A stretch of DNA of 64,000 nucleotides from Vibrio fortis (GCF_024347475.1 NZ_AP025488.1:124001-188000); one strand, 5' to 3'. Shown: positions 35,003-44,184, counted from the first letter of the stretch. Numbers and translations are program-made. The notes: a model not told the origin generated them from the letters alone.

Positions 35003-35740
35003 GTGGAATTTACGCTCGACAAATTTAACGGCATCATCATCGACCCGCTGACTGCACCACACGATGCTGCTTCATTCCATGCTGAGCTCAGCGAAATCAC
35101 CAAGTTTTCAAAGCAAAACAACAAAGGCATTATTTGGATTAGTTTGCCAATTTCACTGTCGCATCTTATCCCAGTAGCGACAGAGCTTGGCTTCGTGTTC
35201 CACAACTGTTTAGAAGACGAGATAACGCTGATCCACAAATCCGAAACTGTCGAGTTTGTCCCTTTCATCCCTACCCACACCTTGGGTGCAGGTGCATTGA
35301 TCACCAACGAGCATAACCAAGTGTTGATGATCAAAGAGCATGGTATGACAGGCTACAAATTACCTGGAGGCCACATTGAACTTGGAGAGGGTATTGAAGA
35401 GTCTGTGGTTCGAGAAACCTTTGAAGAGACAGGCATCGAAGCCACGTTCGTTTCAGTGGTTGGCATGGCAACGCGCCACCCATATCAGTTTGGCAAATCA
35501 AACCTCTACTTTGTTTGTCACCTAACTGCTCAAACTCAAGAGATTGCGATTCAAGACACGGATGAAATCGCAGAAGCCAAATGGGTAGATATCCAAGAGT
35601 TTATCAGCGATATGAGCAACTTCCCGTTCAACCGTCATATGGTTGAATCTTTGGTGGGCAAGCGAGGTTTGGAACTGACTCAGCTAGAGGGCAACCAAGG
35701 GCCTACGTACAAACCTGAGATCTTCTTTTCGAAGCACTAA
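35003..35740 (+). CDS. Nudix hydrolase with NUDT6/GFG-like N-terminal domain
   Basis: A 245-aa two-domain protein. Residues 1-90 (FNGIIIDPL, KGIIWISLPISLSHLIPVATELGFVFHN) resemble the pre-Nudix domain of eukaryotic NUDT6 (antisense FGF2 protein) and plant NUDX; residues 95-220 form a Nudix fold with the complete box GGHIELGEGIEESVVRETFEETG. The metal-binding REXXEE residues are intact, so it should hydrolyse a nucleoside-diphosphate-linked compound. The start is GTG 35003, seven bases after AGAGG. It is a monocistronic unit with its own terminator. Confidence 0.88.
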   Translation: MEFTLDKFNGIIIDPLTAPHDAASFHAELSEITKFSKQNNKGIIWISLPISLSHLIPVATELGFVFHNCLEDEITLIHKSETVEFVPFIPTHTLGAGALITNEHNQVLMIKEHGMTGYKLPGGHIELGEGIEESVVRETFEETGIEATFVSVVGMATRHPYQFGKSNLYFVCHLTAQTQEIAIQDTDEIAEAKWVDIQEFISDMSNFPFNRHMVESLVGKRGLELTQLEGNQGPTYKPEIFFSKH

Positions 35741-35771
35741 CGCTTAGTCATCTTAAAGCGTAAAAAACAGG

Positions 35772-35802
35772 AACGCCCAAATCAAATGACTTGGGCGTTT
35801 TT
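35772..35802. terminator. Rho-independent terminator, bidirectional
   Basis: Perfect 9-bp stem AACGCCCAA/TTGGGCGTT with a 10-base loop and a T run on the plus side; the A-rich left flank lets it also serve the minus-strand aldehyde dehydrogenase gene. Confidence 0.88.
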
Positions 35803-35868
35803 GCTTCCACGTTACAGCAAGAATCAGCTAACTGCGCTGCTCGCTATAAAGTGCTTGTGAAAAGCGAT

Positions 35869-37389
35869 TTAGAAAAAGCCTAGCGGATTAGTATCGTAGC
35901 TAATCAGCAGGTTCTTGGTGTTTTGGTAATGGTCGAGCATCATCTTGTGTGTCTCACGGCCAATACCAGATTTCTTGTATCCACCAAATGCCGCATGCGC
36001 TGGATAAGCATGGTAACAGTTAACCCAAATACGGCCTGCTTCGATATTACGCCCCATGCGATACGCTAGGTTAGCATCACGAGTCCATACACCCGCACCT
36101 AAGCCATACTCTGTGTCATTGGCGATCGCCAGAGCTTCTGCTTCGTCTTTAAAGGTGGTTACCGCAATGACAGGGCCAAAGATCTCTTCTTGGAAGACAC
36201 GCATCTTATTGTTGCCTTCAAGCATGGTTGGCTGAATGTAATAACCACTACCCAGATCATCCGGTTGCTGCGCAATCTCACCACCAGTGAGAACTTTGGC
36301 ACCCTCTTGGCGGCCAATCTCTAGGTAACTCAGAATCTTATCAAACTGCTCTTGAGAAGCTTGTGCACCAACCTGGGTGTCCGTATCTAGTGGGTTACCT
36401 TGTTTGATGGTTTGAGCGCGCTCGACCACTTTCGCAATGAACTTGTCGTAGACCGATTCGTGGATCAACACGCGGGAAGGACAAGTACACACCTCACCTT
36501 GGTTAAAGAACGCCAGCAACATACCTTCAACACACTTATCTAAGTATTCATCCTCATGATCAAAGATGTCTGGGAAGTAGATGTTTGGAGACTTACCGCC
36601 CAGCTCTACCGTGGACGGAATTAGGCTTTCAGCGGCACATTTTAGAATATGATGACCAACCTCAGTTGAGCCAGTAAACGCCAGCTTAGCAATGCGATCG
36701 CTAGTCGCAAGAGCTTGCCCTGCTTCACTACCGAAGCCATTAACGATGTTGACTACGCCCGCAGGTAGAAGATCAGCAATCTTCTCCATCAAGACTAGGA
36801 TCGAAGTCGGCGTTTGCTCGGCAGGTTTCATTACGACACAACAACCAGCCGCGAGCGCCGGTGCTAGTTTCCAAGCCGCCATTAAGATTGGGAAGTTCCA
36901 AGGAATGATCTGACCGACTACGCCAATTGGCTCTGGGAAGTGGTAGCTAGCGGTGTTTGAATCAAGCTCTGCTGCACTGCCTTCTTGTGCTCGAATACAG
37001 CCCGCAAAGTAACGGAAGTGATCGACAACTAACGGGATGTCTGCCGCCAGAGTTTCACGAACTGGCTTACCGTTTTCCCACGTTTCTGCCACTGCGATCT
37101 CTTCTAGGTTTGCTTCAATGCGATCGGCAATTTTAAGTAGGATGTTCGAACGTTCAGCAACACTGGTCGCCGCCCAACTTGCACGCGCTGCATGTGCTGC
37201 GTCTAACGCTAGTGAGATATCGGCTTCTGTCGAGCGCGCTACTTGGCAGTAAACTTGTCCATTGACTGGAGAGCTATTATCAAAGTATTCGCCAGAAGTC
37301 GGCTTCACCCACTCTCCCCCAATAAAGTTGTCGTATTGAGCTTTGAAATTGACTACTGCGTTGTCACTGCCAGGCTGTGCGTAAATCAT
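35869..37389 (-). CDS. aldB: Aldehyde dehydrogenase, AldB/ExaC type
   Basis: An NAD(P)-dependent aldehyde dehydrogenase of about 506 aa, following E. coli AldB over its full length. It oxidises acetaldehyde and similar aldehydes to acids. Catalytic Cys lies in [11 protein letters not shown], the general-base Glu in [10 protein letters not shown], with the NAD site FTGSTEVG and the group-specific [26 protein letters not shown] place the start at ATG 37389, matching family length; an open frame extends to 37506, but that would run through a predicted sigma-54 promoter. Divergent from its probable AcoR-like activator. Confidence 0.93.
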   Translation of the reverse strand: MIYAQPGSDNAVVNFKAQYDNFIGGEWVKPTSGEYFDNSSPVNGQVYCQVARSTEADISLALDAAHAARASWAATSVAERSNILLKIADRIEANLEEIAVAETWENGKPVRETLAADIPLVVDHFRYFAGCIRAQEGSAAELDSNTASYHFPEPIGVVGQIIPWNFPILMAAWKLAPALAAGCCVVMKPAEQTPTSILVLMEKIADLLPAGVVNIVNGFGSEAGQALATSDRIAKLAFTGSTEVGHHILKCAAESLIPSTVELGGKSPNIYFPDIFDHEDEYLDKCVEGMLLAFFNQGEVCTCPSRVLIHESVYDKFIAKVVERAQTIKQGNPLDTDTQVGAQASQEQFDKILSYLEIGRQEGAKVLTGGEIAQQPDDLGSGYYIQPTMLEGNNKMRVFQEEIFGPVIAVTTFKDEAEALAIANDTEYGLGAGVWTRDANLAYRMGRNIEAGRIWVNCYHAYPAHAAFGGYKKSGIGRETHKMMLDHYQNTKNLLISYDTNPLGFF

Positions 37390-37497
37390 AGTAAGGTCCT
37401 TCTGTGATTGTCTAAGTATTTGAATATTCGCCATGTCATGTTCATGGTTTCTGTTTAAAACACTGTCATTTCGTGTTTTGTTCACATACCTAACAAC

Positions 37498-37513
37498 GCA
37501 AGTCACACGCCAA
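37498..37513 (-). promoter_or_regulatory. Predicted sigma-54 promoter of aldB
   Basis: On the minus strand TTGGCGTGTGACTTGC has GG and GC dinucleotides 10 bp apart and matches the sigma-54 -24/-12 consensus (TGGC, TTGC). It lies 109 bases upstream of the chosen aldB start. A sigma-54 activator is encoded divergently, as such a promoter requires. Confidence 0.82.
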
Positions 37514-37622
37514 CATTGAAAATCTTGTTGTTAATAAATTGTAAAACTATGATTACCAAACGTTTACAACCAGTGGTGAGTTGGAATTGAATCGTAGTAC
37601 GGAGATTGCTCCAGTGTTCAAC

Positions 37623-37663
37623 TGTTCCAAATTGGTACACCGTTACTGTTACAACATGGAACA
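37623..37663. promoter_or_regulatory. Two palindromic activator sites for the AcoR-like regulator
   Basis: TGTTCCAAATTGGTACA (37623-37639) and TGTTACAACATGGAACA (37647-37663) are related 17-bp inverted repeats with centres 24 bp apart. They lie about 110-150 bp upstream of the sigma-54 promoter, the normal place for an enhancer, and the second ends three bases before the regulator's start codon, which suggests autoregulation. Confidence 0.75.
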
Positions 37664-37666
37664 GTT

Positions 37667-39424
37667 ATGCAGATTCAACACACAGATACTTCAGAGTGGC
37701 TTAGTTCATCTTGGCACCGTAGTAGTGAGGCGGGATTAAAGCCGAGGAAGCTACCCGATGACATTCGACTACCAAATGCGATGCTTAAGGAGCGTCGCTT
37801 TCACTCATCGCAACTCATCGAAACCGTGCAACGCATGGCGCTACCCCTGTTTAATCAGACCTTTGCACGCAGTGACAGTCGACTCATATTGACGGACACG
37901 GATGGTGTGATTCTGGCGAGTTGGGGACAGAAGCGCTTTGAAGAGAAATTAACGAGTATTGCATTGAGCTCGGGCGCTTGCTGGAAAGAGCAACTCAAAG
38001 GCACCAATGCGATCGGCACAGCACTGGTTGAGGCCAAGCCCGTTACCATAATTGGCGAGCAACATTTCATTCATCAGCACCGCTTTATCAGTTGCTCCGC
38101 GAATCCCATTTTCGATCACCAAGGGCAGATGGTCGGTATATTAGATATCACCAGTGAGCAGCAACAGCACGACAGCTCGGTGCAATTCTTAATACAGAAT
38201 ATGGTGCAGTTGATAGAGAACCAACTGCTCAATCATATCCCCCAAGGATCCACTCGTATCGACCTCGCGTGTGAAAAGTCGCTACTGCATAGTGGTTGGC
38301 AAGGTATTGTCATTGCCAATGAGGCGGGAGAAGTATTGGCTCATAACCAGGTCGCTTCTCAGCTGCTTGAGCAAGGTTCGATACTCGGTGAAAGTATTGA
38401 TCAGCTCTTCGATCGCTCTGAATCGTCATTTGTATTTGAGAAAAAGAGCCTACAGGCACCATCAGTAAAACGCAGCCGTGCAATCACTGCTTCGTGTGAA
38501 TTACACCACGGTGATCAACAGATAGAGCAAGCATGGCAACAAGCCAGTAAAGTTATTGATAAAGGCATCAGCCTTCTGATATTAGGTGAAACAGGTGTCG
38601 GTAAGGGCGAGTTTGTCAAAGCGCTGCATAAACAGAGTCAGCGCAACAACAACCCTTTGGTGGCAGTGAATTGTGGTGCGCTACCAAAAGATCTGATTGA
38701 GTCTGAACTGTTTGGTTATGCGCCCGGAGCGTTTACTGGCGCGAACAAACAAGGTTTTCAGGGTAAGATCCGTCAAGCAGACAAAGGGATCTTATTCTTA
38801 GATGAGATAGCAGACATGCCGTTAGAAGCTCAGTGCCGCCTACTTCATGTGCTGCAAGATAAGTCGGTGGTGCCTGTTGGCTCTAACCAAAGCCACCAAG
38901 TTGATTGCCAGATCATTGCTGCCACACATAAAGATCTAGCTAAACTCGTCGAGACTGGGCAATTTAGACAAGATCTCTATTACCGACTTAATGGTTTGAT
39001 ATTCACTCTACCAAGTCTCGAGCAAAGGCAAGATAAGCGCGAGTTAATTGAAGCCATCTACCAAAAGTACGCTGATTCAGAGCAAACTATCTGCTCGCAC
39101 TTAATGACATTGTTTTGCTCATACTCGTGGCCGGGTAACATTCGAGAGCTCGATAATCTGCTCAAGGTATCGGCTTTAATGTCTAGTGGTGAGCGTCAAC
39201 TAAAACTCGATCACATTCCGTCTCAATTGGCAGAACAACTGACGAATCAAAGCCAAGTCACTTGCACTCAAGCATCGTCTAGCAGTGATCTGCAAAGTAC
39301 CGTTGAAGAGACCTTAGTTCAAACCTATCAGGCGAACCAAGGTAACATCAGTAAAACGTCTCGGGTTCTTGGCATTAGCCGCAACACTATCTATCGCAAG
39401 CTCAAGCGAATGGGCGTTTTGTAG
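37667..39424 (+). CDS. AcoR-like sigma-54-dependent transcriptional activator
   Basis: A 585-aa bacterial enhancer-binding protein: N-terminal GAF-type sensor region (about 60-200), AAA+ domain (about 285-510) with Walker A GETGVGKG, the sigma-54 contact GAFTGA (in APGAFTGANKQ), Walker B GILFLDEIAD and arginine-finger region, then a C-terminal Fis-type helix-turn-helix (GNISKTSRVLGISRNTIYRKLKRM). It resembles AcoR/AcxR regulators of acetoin, alcohol or aldehyde use. Its gene is divergent from aldB, with paired palindromes and a sigma-54 promoter between, so it probably activates aldB in response to an aldehyde or alcohol. Confidence 0.93.
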   Translation: MQIQHTDTSEWLSSSWHRSSEAGLKPRKLPDDIRLPNAMLKERRFHSSQLIETVQRMALPLFNQTFARSDSRLILTDTDGVILASWGQKRFEEKLTSIALSSGACWKEQLKGTNAIGTALVEAKPVTIIGEQHFIHQHRFISCSANPIFDHQGQMVGILDITSEQQQHDSSVQFLIQNMVQLIENQLLNHIPQGSTRIDLACEKSLLHSGWQGIVIANEAGEVLAHNQVASQLLEQGSILGESIDQLFDRSESSFVFEKKSLQAPSVKRSRAITASCELHHGDQQIEQAWQQASKVIDKGISLLILGETGVGKGEFVKALHKQSQRNNNPLVAVNCGALPKDLIESELFGYAPGAFTGANKQGFQGKIRQADKGILFLDEIADMPLEAQCRLLHVLQDKSVVPVGSNQSHQVDCQIIAATHKDLAKLVETGQFRQDLYYRLNGLIFTLPSLEQRQDKRELIEAIYQKYADSEQTICSHLMTLFCSYSWPGNIRELDNLLKVSALMSSGERQLKLDHIPSQLAEQLTNQSQVTCTQASSSSDLQSTVEETLVQTYQANQGNISKTSRVLGISRNTIYRKLKRMGVL

Positions 39425-39439
39425 GGGTTTAATTGGGCG

Positions 39440-40276
39440 TCAATGAGACAGATTGAGATCACCCAGTCGATTTAAAAGATCTTTATCTAACAGCGGGTGA
39501 TGTTGCGAGCCCAAGATAAGTGCGATTTCCACCGCAGGTAACGGAGGCATATTCTCCAGAACAACGAGCTCAGGTGAAACACTGAGCTTACCCATTGCTC
39601 CCACAGCCAATCCGGCTTTAACGATAGCATTCTGAGCTGACGCGGTATTGCTGCAAGCGAGCAATCGATAGGCAGTGCCTTGCTTGGTCAGCCCATTGAC
39701 TGCGGCTGCATGGTACTTACAATCCGTTTGAAACAGTGCCAGCGGTAGCGATTCATGAGCATCGACATCAAAGTCTTGGCTCGCAATCCACACTCCAACA
39801 TCATTGGCGAGCCAGTAGCCCTCTTCACTGTCAGGTGCGCGCGTAACAATCGCCGCGTCGAGTCGGCCATCATCGAGCCATTCACGTAGCGTAATACTCG
39901 GTTGACTGAATACCTGTATCGAACAGGTGGGTTCTGCCTCCATCAACACTTCAATAAACTTAGGTAACAGTATGTCGTTGTAATCTTCAGGACAACCCAG
40001 TCGCAGCGGTTGCTTGTTCTCGTAACACTTGACCTGTTTCAGCGCCGTATTGTGCAACGCCACCAATTGTTCGGCATGAGAACGCAGTGCCAGCCCGGCT
40101 TCGGTCAGCACCAAGTTACGCCCCTCTTTTTGGAACAAGGTGACGTTGAGTTCTTCCTCTAGCTTACGCATCTGAGCACTAAATGCCGACTGGGTGCGAT
40201 TTATCTGTTTGGCCGCTCGGGTGAAACTGCTGGTTTCGACAAAGGCGAGAAAGCCTCTTAACGCATCAATATCCAT
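39440..40276 (-). CDS. LysR family transcriptional regulator
   Basis: A 278-aa LysR regulator: N-terminal winged helix (MDIDALRGFLAFVETSSFTRAA, RTQSAFSAQMRKLEEELNVTLFQ) and effector domain (about 88-270). It diverges from a glutathione S-transferase gene across 116 bases, so it is the likely regulator of that gene. It converges with the sigma-54 activator gene with only 15 bases between. Confidence 0.9.
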   Translation of the reverse strand: MDIDALRGFLAFVETSSFTRAAKQINRTQSAFSAQMRKLEEELNVTLFQKEGRNLVLTEAGLALRSHAEQLVALHNTALKQVKCYENKQPLRLGCPEDYNDILLPKFIEVLMEAEPTCSIQVFSQPSITLREWLDDGRLDAAIVTRAPDSEEGYWLANDVGVWIASQDFDVDAHESLPLALFQTDCKYHAAAVNGLTKQGTAYRLLACSNTASAQNAIVKAGLAVGAMGKLSVSPELVVLENMPPLPAVEIALILGSQHHPLLDKDLLNRLGDLNLSH

Positions 40277-40392
40277 ATCGATTTGGTACCCATCGCTTTT
40301 TTTAATGTATTACATCAAAATTATCCGTTAGTGGCGCGCAATACAATCTCTTAAGCTTATTAAGACGACAAACTTAACGCAAGGAAGCCTCT

Positions 40393-41040
40393 ATGAAACT
40401 CTTCATCGCTAATCAAAATTACTCTAGCTGGTCACTTCGTGCATGGTTGATTTTGGCTCAGCACAATCTGGATGCCGAGATCACCAAACTGACACTATTT
40501 ACGCCAGAATTCTACGAAACGCTTTCCGAGGTCACACCGACAGCAAAGGTACCTACGCTGGTTGATGACAAAGTCACAGTATGGGACTCGTTTGCAATTC
40601 TCGAATACATCAATGAGGCGTATCTTAATGGCTCAGCATGGCCACAATCCGCAGCTGAGCGCGCACATGCCCGCGCAATCTCTGCTGAAATGCACTCAGG
40701 TTTTTTCGCTCTAAGAGAAGAGCTCCCGATGAACTGCCGAGCGCGCAGAAAAGTAACATTAAGCGAGGGCGCTAGGAAAGATATTGAGCGAGTGGATGCT
40801 CTGTGGTCTGAACAAGGAGAGAAATACCCTGACGGCTGGCTATTCGGTGAATGGTCAATTGCCGATGCGATGTATGCGCCTCTTGCTCTAAGGTTCAGAA
40901 CTTATGGAATCGAACTATCAGAAACCGCGACTCGTTACCAAGAGCGTGTACTCAATAGCCCAGCCATTGTGAGATGGTTAGAAGAAGCAAGCGTAGAGAC
41001 AGACATTGTCGAAGAGGACGAGGCTGGAGATCCTGTATAA
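40393..41040 (+). CDS. Glutathione S-transferase family protein
   Basis: A 215-aa soluble GST: N-terminal thioredoxin-like domain (1-80; KLFIANQNYSSWSLRAWLIL with the catalytic Ser region, KVPTLVDDKVTVWDSFAILEYI binding glutathione) and C-terminal helical domain (90-205; WLFGEWSIADAMYAPLALRF). It conjugates glutathione to electrophiles or reduces disulfides; the substrate is unknown. GGAAG precedes the ATG. It is divergent from a LysR gene. The acidic C-terminal tail (VETDIVEEDEAGDP) is notable. Confidence 0.92.
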   Translation: MKLFIANQNYSSWSLRAWLILAQHNLDAEITKLTLFTPEFYETLSEVTPTAKVPTLVDDKVTVWDSFAILEYINEAYLNGSAWPQSAAERAHARAISAEMHSGFFALREELPMNCRARRKVTLSEGARKDIERVDALWSEQGEKYPDGWLFGEWSIADAMYAPLALRFRTYGIELSETATRYQERVLNSPAIVRWLEEASVETDIVEEDEAGDPV

Positions 41041-41060
41041 AGCTTGAACAGATCGAATTA

Positions 41061-41085
41061 AATGAGGCTCGGTGTGAGCCTCATT
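41061..41085. terminator. Hairpin between gst and trpS
   Basis: Perfect 10-bp stem AATGAGGCTC/GAGCCTCATT with a 5-base loop between converging genes. The T tail is weak. Confidence 0.7.
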
Positions 41086-41150
41086 GGTTTTGGTCGCAAC
41101 TCACCGACACGGCAAGTTTTCATTGTAGTATCAAGATGCTCAGCGGGCTT

Positions 41151-42173
41151 TCAGAAGATATTGAGTCCAAACACATCCTTCACATCAAACAGAACCTTGG
41201 CTGTTTTTTCTCTCGAACGCTGACTTCCGATAGATAAGATTTCCAACAGCTGAGCCTTGTCATCTAGGTATTCAGCTCTGAGCGCTCTAATCGGTCGAAG
41301 CATCTCTTGTAAGCACTCTTCCAAGGCTTTCTTAGTGGTGCCATCACCCAACCCGCCATGTCGATAGTGCTCTTTAAGCTGTTCAACTTCGTTTTTATCT
41401 GGGTGAAACGCATCGAGATAGGTAAACACGACATTACCTTCAACTTTCCCCGGATCTTCAACTCGCAGGTGATTAGGGTCTGTGTACATCGATTTCACTG
41501 CCGCTGAAATCTCTTTCTCACTCGCGCCTAAATTGATGGCATTGCCCATCGACTTCGACATCTTGTTTTTGCCATCAGTGCTGGGTAAACGCGGAGCATT
41601 ACTAAGCAGAGGTCGGCACTCATTCAGAACTTTACGTCCCGCTAATCCATTCACCTTTCTCACTATCTCATTGGTTTGCTCTAACATCGGTAACTGATCG
41701 TCTCCAACGGGCACTAAAGTAGCGTTGAAGCTTGTAATATCGGCTGCTTGCGAGATGGGATAAGTTAAGAAGCCTGCTGGAATAGAGCGTTCAAAGCCTT
41801 TGTTCTGAATCTCACTTTTCACCGTCGGATTACGCTCCAATCGACTGATAGAAACGAGGTTGCTGTAGTACATGGTCAGCTCTGCAAGCGCAGGAACTTG
41901 TGACTGTAAGCAGATAGTGGTTTGCGAAGGATCTATGCCGACAGCTAAGTAGTCAGCCACCACGTTTAAGATGTTGGAAGAGACTTTACTTGGGTTATGC
42001 GCGTTATCCGTTAAACCTTGCATGTCCGCGACCAAAATCGTCTGTTCATGCTGTGATTGCAAAGCGACGCGCTGCTTCAGTGAACCCACATAATGACCTA
42101 AGTGCAGCGGGCCTGTGGCTCTGTCACCAGTGAGGATAATTTCTTTTGTATCAGTGCGTTGATTGGTGTTCAT
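41151..42173 (-). CDS. trpS: Tryptophan--tRNA ligase, second (TrpRS II-like) type
   Basis: A 340-aa class I aminoacyl-tRNA synthetase that charges tRNA(Trp). The HIGH motif appears as GPLHLGHYVGSL and KMSKS as GKNKMSKSMGN. The N terminus (ILTGDRATGPLHLGHYVGSL) is unlike the usual gamma-proteobacterial TrpRS (SGxQPSGxLTIGNY-type) and resembles the second type found in Gram-positives and some others, so it is probably an additional, acquired TrpRS. AGGAGATACC precedes the ATG. Upstream lies a leader peptide with tandem Trp codons and a terminator, indicating induction under Trp starvation. Confidence 0.93.
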   Translation of the reverse strand: MNTNQRTDTKEIILTGDRATGPLHLGHYVGSLKQRVALQSQHEQTILVADMQGLTDNAHNPSKVSSNILNVVADYLAVGIDPSQTTICLQSQVPALAELTMYYSNLVSISRLERNPTVKSEIQNKGFERSIPAGFLTYPISQAADITSFNATLVPVGDDQLPMLEQTNEIVRKVNGLAGRKVLNECRPLLSNAPRLPSTDGKNKMSKSMGNAINLGASEKEISAAVKSMYTDPNHLRVEDPGKVEGNVVFTYLDAFHPDKNEVEQLKEHYRHGGLGDGTTKKALEECLQEMLRPIRALRAEYLDDKAQLLEILSIGSQRSREKTAKVLFDVKDVFGLNIF

Positions 42174-42215
42174 AATGGTATCTCCTAGTAAAAATAAACG
42201 GCTACTGGAGATATA

Positions 42216-42260
42216 AAAAGAGATGACATTCTTAGCTACCTACCAGCAGCTTAAGAATGT
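42216..42260 (-). terminator. Attenuator terminator in the trpS leader
   Basis: On the minus strand ACATTCTTAAGCT pairs with AGCTAAGAATGT (one bulged A), followed six bases on by TTTTT. It lies between the Trp-Trp leader peptide and trpS. An alternative AGCGGC/GCTGCT pairing (with one G.U) with the segment just after the Trp codons could act as antiterminator. Confidence 0.8.
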
Positions 42261-42277
42261 AAGAATCCCGCGCCGCT

Positions 42278-42331
42278 CTAATTAGAGCGCCACCAGATAA
42301 TGAATGATGAAGGTGTAGGATTCGTTTGCAT
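42278..42331 (-). CDS. trpS leader peptide with tandem Trp codons
   Basis: A 17-codon frame MQTNPTPSSFIIWWRSN. The two adjacent TGG codons (42290-42295) and the ending WWRSN strikingly recall E. coli trpL (WWRTS). The Trp codons overlap the perfect palindrome CGCTCTAATTAGAGCG, the equivalent of segments 1:2 of the trp attenuator. The ribosome site ahead is weak. It is too short for standard gene callers. Confidence 0.78.
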   Translation of the reverse strand: MQTNPTPSSFIIWWRSN

Positions 42332-42353
42332 TCATTCAATCTAACAACAACGT

Positions 42354-42382
42354 TTTATAAATTCAACCGCAAACGAATACAA
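42354..42382 (-). promoter_or_regulatory. Possible promoter of the trpS leader
   Basis: Minus strand TTGTAT, 17 bases, TATAAA. Transcription would start about 15-20 bases before the leader-peptide ATG. The -35 match is poor. Confidence 0.4.
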
Positions 42383-42410
42383 AAACAGCGCCTCAATCAG
42401 CGCTGTTTTT
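42381..42410 (-). terminator. Rho-independent terminator of dcuB
   Basis: Perfect 11-bp stem AAAAACAGCGC/GCGCTGTTTTT with 8-base loop, 25 bases beyond the dcuB stop. It separates dcuB from the trpS leader. Confidence 0.92.
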
Positions 42411-42434
42411 CTTATTAACTCATTGATATTTATA

Positions 42435-43769
42435 TCAGCCGATGAATACCTTAGCTAACACGTAACCGAGGCAACATGCACCGACGACACCGATTAAACC
42501 GACTGACATGAATGAGTGGTTGAAGTACCACTTACCAATCTTGGTGGTACCTGACACATCGAAGTTCACCGTTGCGATGTCTGATGGGTAGTTAGGAATG
42601 AAGAAGTAACCATACACCGCTGGCATCAAACCGATAAGCAATGCTGGATCTAGTCCTAGCCCCAATCCAACAGGTAGCATCATACGTGCCGTTGCAGCTT
42701 GAGAGTTCACCACCACCGATACGATGAATAACGCCAGAGCGAATGTCCACGGGTAGTTAGTTACCATCTCAACGATGCCTGATTTGAACTGAGGCATTGC
42801 GTATTGGAAGTAAGTATCGGACATCCAAGCGATACCAAAGATAGCAATTGCCGCCACCATACCTGATTTGAATACCACACCGTTTGGTACGTCACGTGGG
42901 TCCGTTTTAGTCGCCAGCAAAATAATACCGCCGAAGCAGAGCATCATCATTTGGATGATCACCGACATTTTGATTGGCTTTTCACCTTCTACAATGGTTC
43001 TGATCTCTGGCACCATTGCCACAATAACGATCACCACAATCGAAAGTAGGAAAATCAATACTGCGTTGCGAGCCGAAGTTGGTAGCACTTCATCTAAAGA
43101 GGTCGCCGTGGTGCTTTCAATGCGCTTTTTCCACTCAGGATCTTTTAGTCGCGCTTGATAATCCGGATCGTCATTGAGCTCTTTACCGCGCTTCAAGCTA
43201 TACAGAGAAAGTAACAGCGTACCAAACAGCGTTGCAGGCACGGTTACAAGCAAGATAGACAATAAAGTAATAGAGTGTTGAATATCAGAAAGCTGTGCTA
43301 AGTAGTAAACCACTGCCGCTGAGATTGGGGACGCAGTAATCGCCAATTGTGACGCCACAGAAGCGGCTGCCATTGGACGTTCTGGACGGATGCCATTCTT
43401 AAGCGCCACATCGCCGATGATAGGCATAATTGAGTAAACCGCATGGCCTGTACCCAAAAGGAAGGTCATCGAATAAGTCACAAACGGTGCTATCAAGGTC
43501 ACGCGTTTCGGGTTCTTTCTTAATACCCTCTCCGCTACTTGCAGCATGTATTTCAAGCCACCTGCGGCTTCTAAGATGGAAGCACAGGTCACTACTGCAA
43601 GAATAATCAGCATTACCGTCACTGGCGGTGACGTTGGTGGCATCTTGAAGATGAAGACCTCAATCACCAAACCAATACCAGAAACAACACCTAAACCAAT
43701 ACCGCCATATCGAGAACCGATATAGAGGACGATTAGCAAAAATACAAACTCAAAATACAACATAAGCAA
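42435..43769 (-). CDS. dcuB: Anaerobic C4-dicarboxylate transporter, DcuB type
   Basis: A 444-aa inner-membrane antiporter of the DcuA/DcuB family with about 10-12 membrane segments, exchanging fumarate, malate or aspartate for succinate in anaerobic growth. Family segments: GTGHAVYSIMPIIGDVALKNGIRPERPMAAASVASQ (split by loops), FFIPNYPSDIATVNFD, NSQAATARMMLPVGL. It is monocistronic with a strong terminator. FNR, CRP or Nar control would be usual, but I saw no strong site in its 415-bp upstream region. Confidence 0.92.
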   Translation of the reverse strand: MLMLYFEFVFLLIVLYIGSRYGGIGLGVVSGIGLVIEVFIFKMPPTSPPVTVMLIILAVVTCASILEAAGGLKYMLQVAERVLRKNPKRVTLIAPFVTYSMTFLLGTGHAVYSIMPIIGDVALKNGIRPERPMAAASVASQLAITASPISAAVVYYLAQLSDIQHSITLLSILLVTVPATLFGTLLLSLYSLKRGKELNDDPDYQARLKDPEWKKRIESTTATSLDEVLPTSARNAVLIFLLSIVVIVIVAMVPEIRTIVEGEKPIKMSVIIQMMMLCFGGIILLATKTDPRDVPNGVVFKSGMVAAIAIFGIAWMSDTYFQYAMPQFKSGIVEMVTNYPWTFALALFIVSVVVNSQAATARMMLPVGLGLGLDPALLIGLMPAVYGYFFIPNYPSDIATVNFDVSGTTKIGKWYFNHSFMSVGLIGVVGACCLGYVLAKVFIG

Positions 43770-44184
43770 CCCTACCTAAACATGGAATAGGGTTATTTTC
43801 TCTGTATGTTCAATGATTTACTTATTACTAGGTCACACTCTGATTGACCATTCTAACGGATTGTTTTTTATAAGATTATGGTCACGATAACAGACCAATA
43901 AGTATCTAAATTGTGATCATTTGTCTTCATCAACACTCTGATTTGTTATGCACACTGATGTTCATTGTTTCTTTTAGAACGTGGGAATCTATAAAATCCA
44001 CCCATCAGATCCAACCGTTATTAAAGCAATAATATGCATATAGATTTTCTATCCTAAAAAGGGAGAATTGACGCTAGCTGGTCATAGTTTGGAACGCTTT
44101 TTCACAGAGCTTTAACTCGCCTAAGCCATTGGGGTATGTCAAAATAGCGGCCTTCACTAAAGACGATGTACAAGAACCACAACT
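43770..44184. other. Divergent intergenic region dcuB / HAD gene
   Basis: A 415-base non-coding region. AATTGTGATCATTTG (about 43911-43925) has one good CRP half-site (TGTGA) but a poor second half. No FNR consensus (TTGAT-N4-ATCAA) was found by eye. Confidence 0.4.

Noticed and set aside
43911-43930. CRP/FNR site ahead of dcuB
   Set aside because: TGTGA is present but the second half-site is missing; no FNR consensus was seen.
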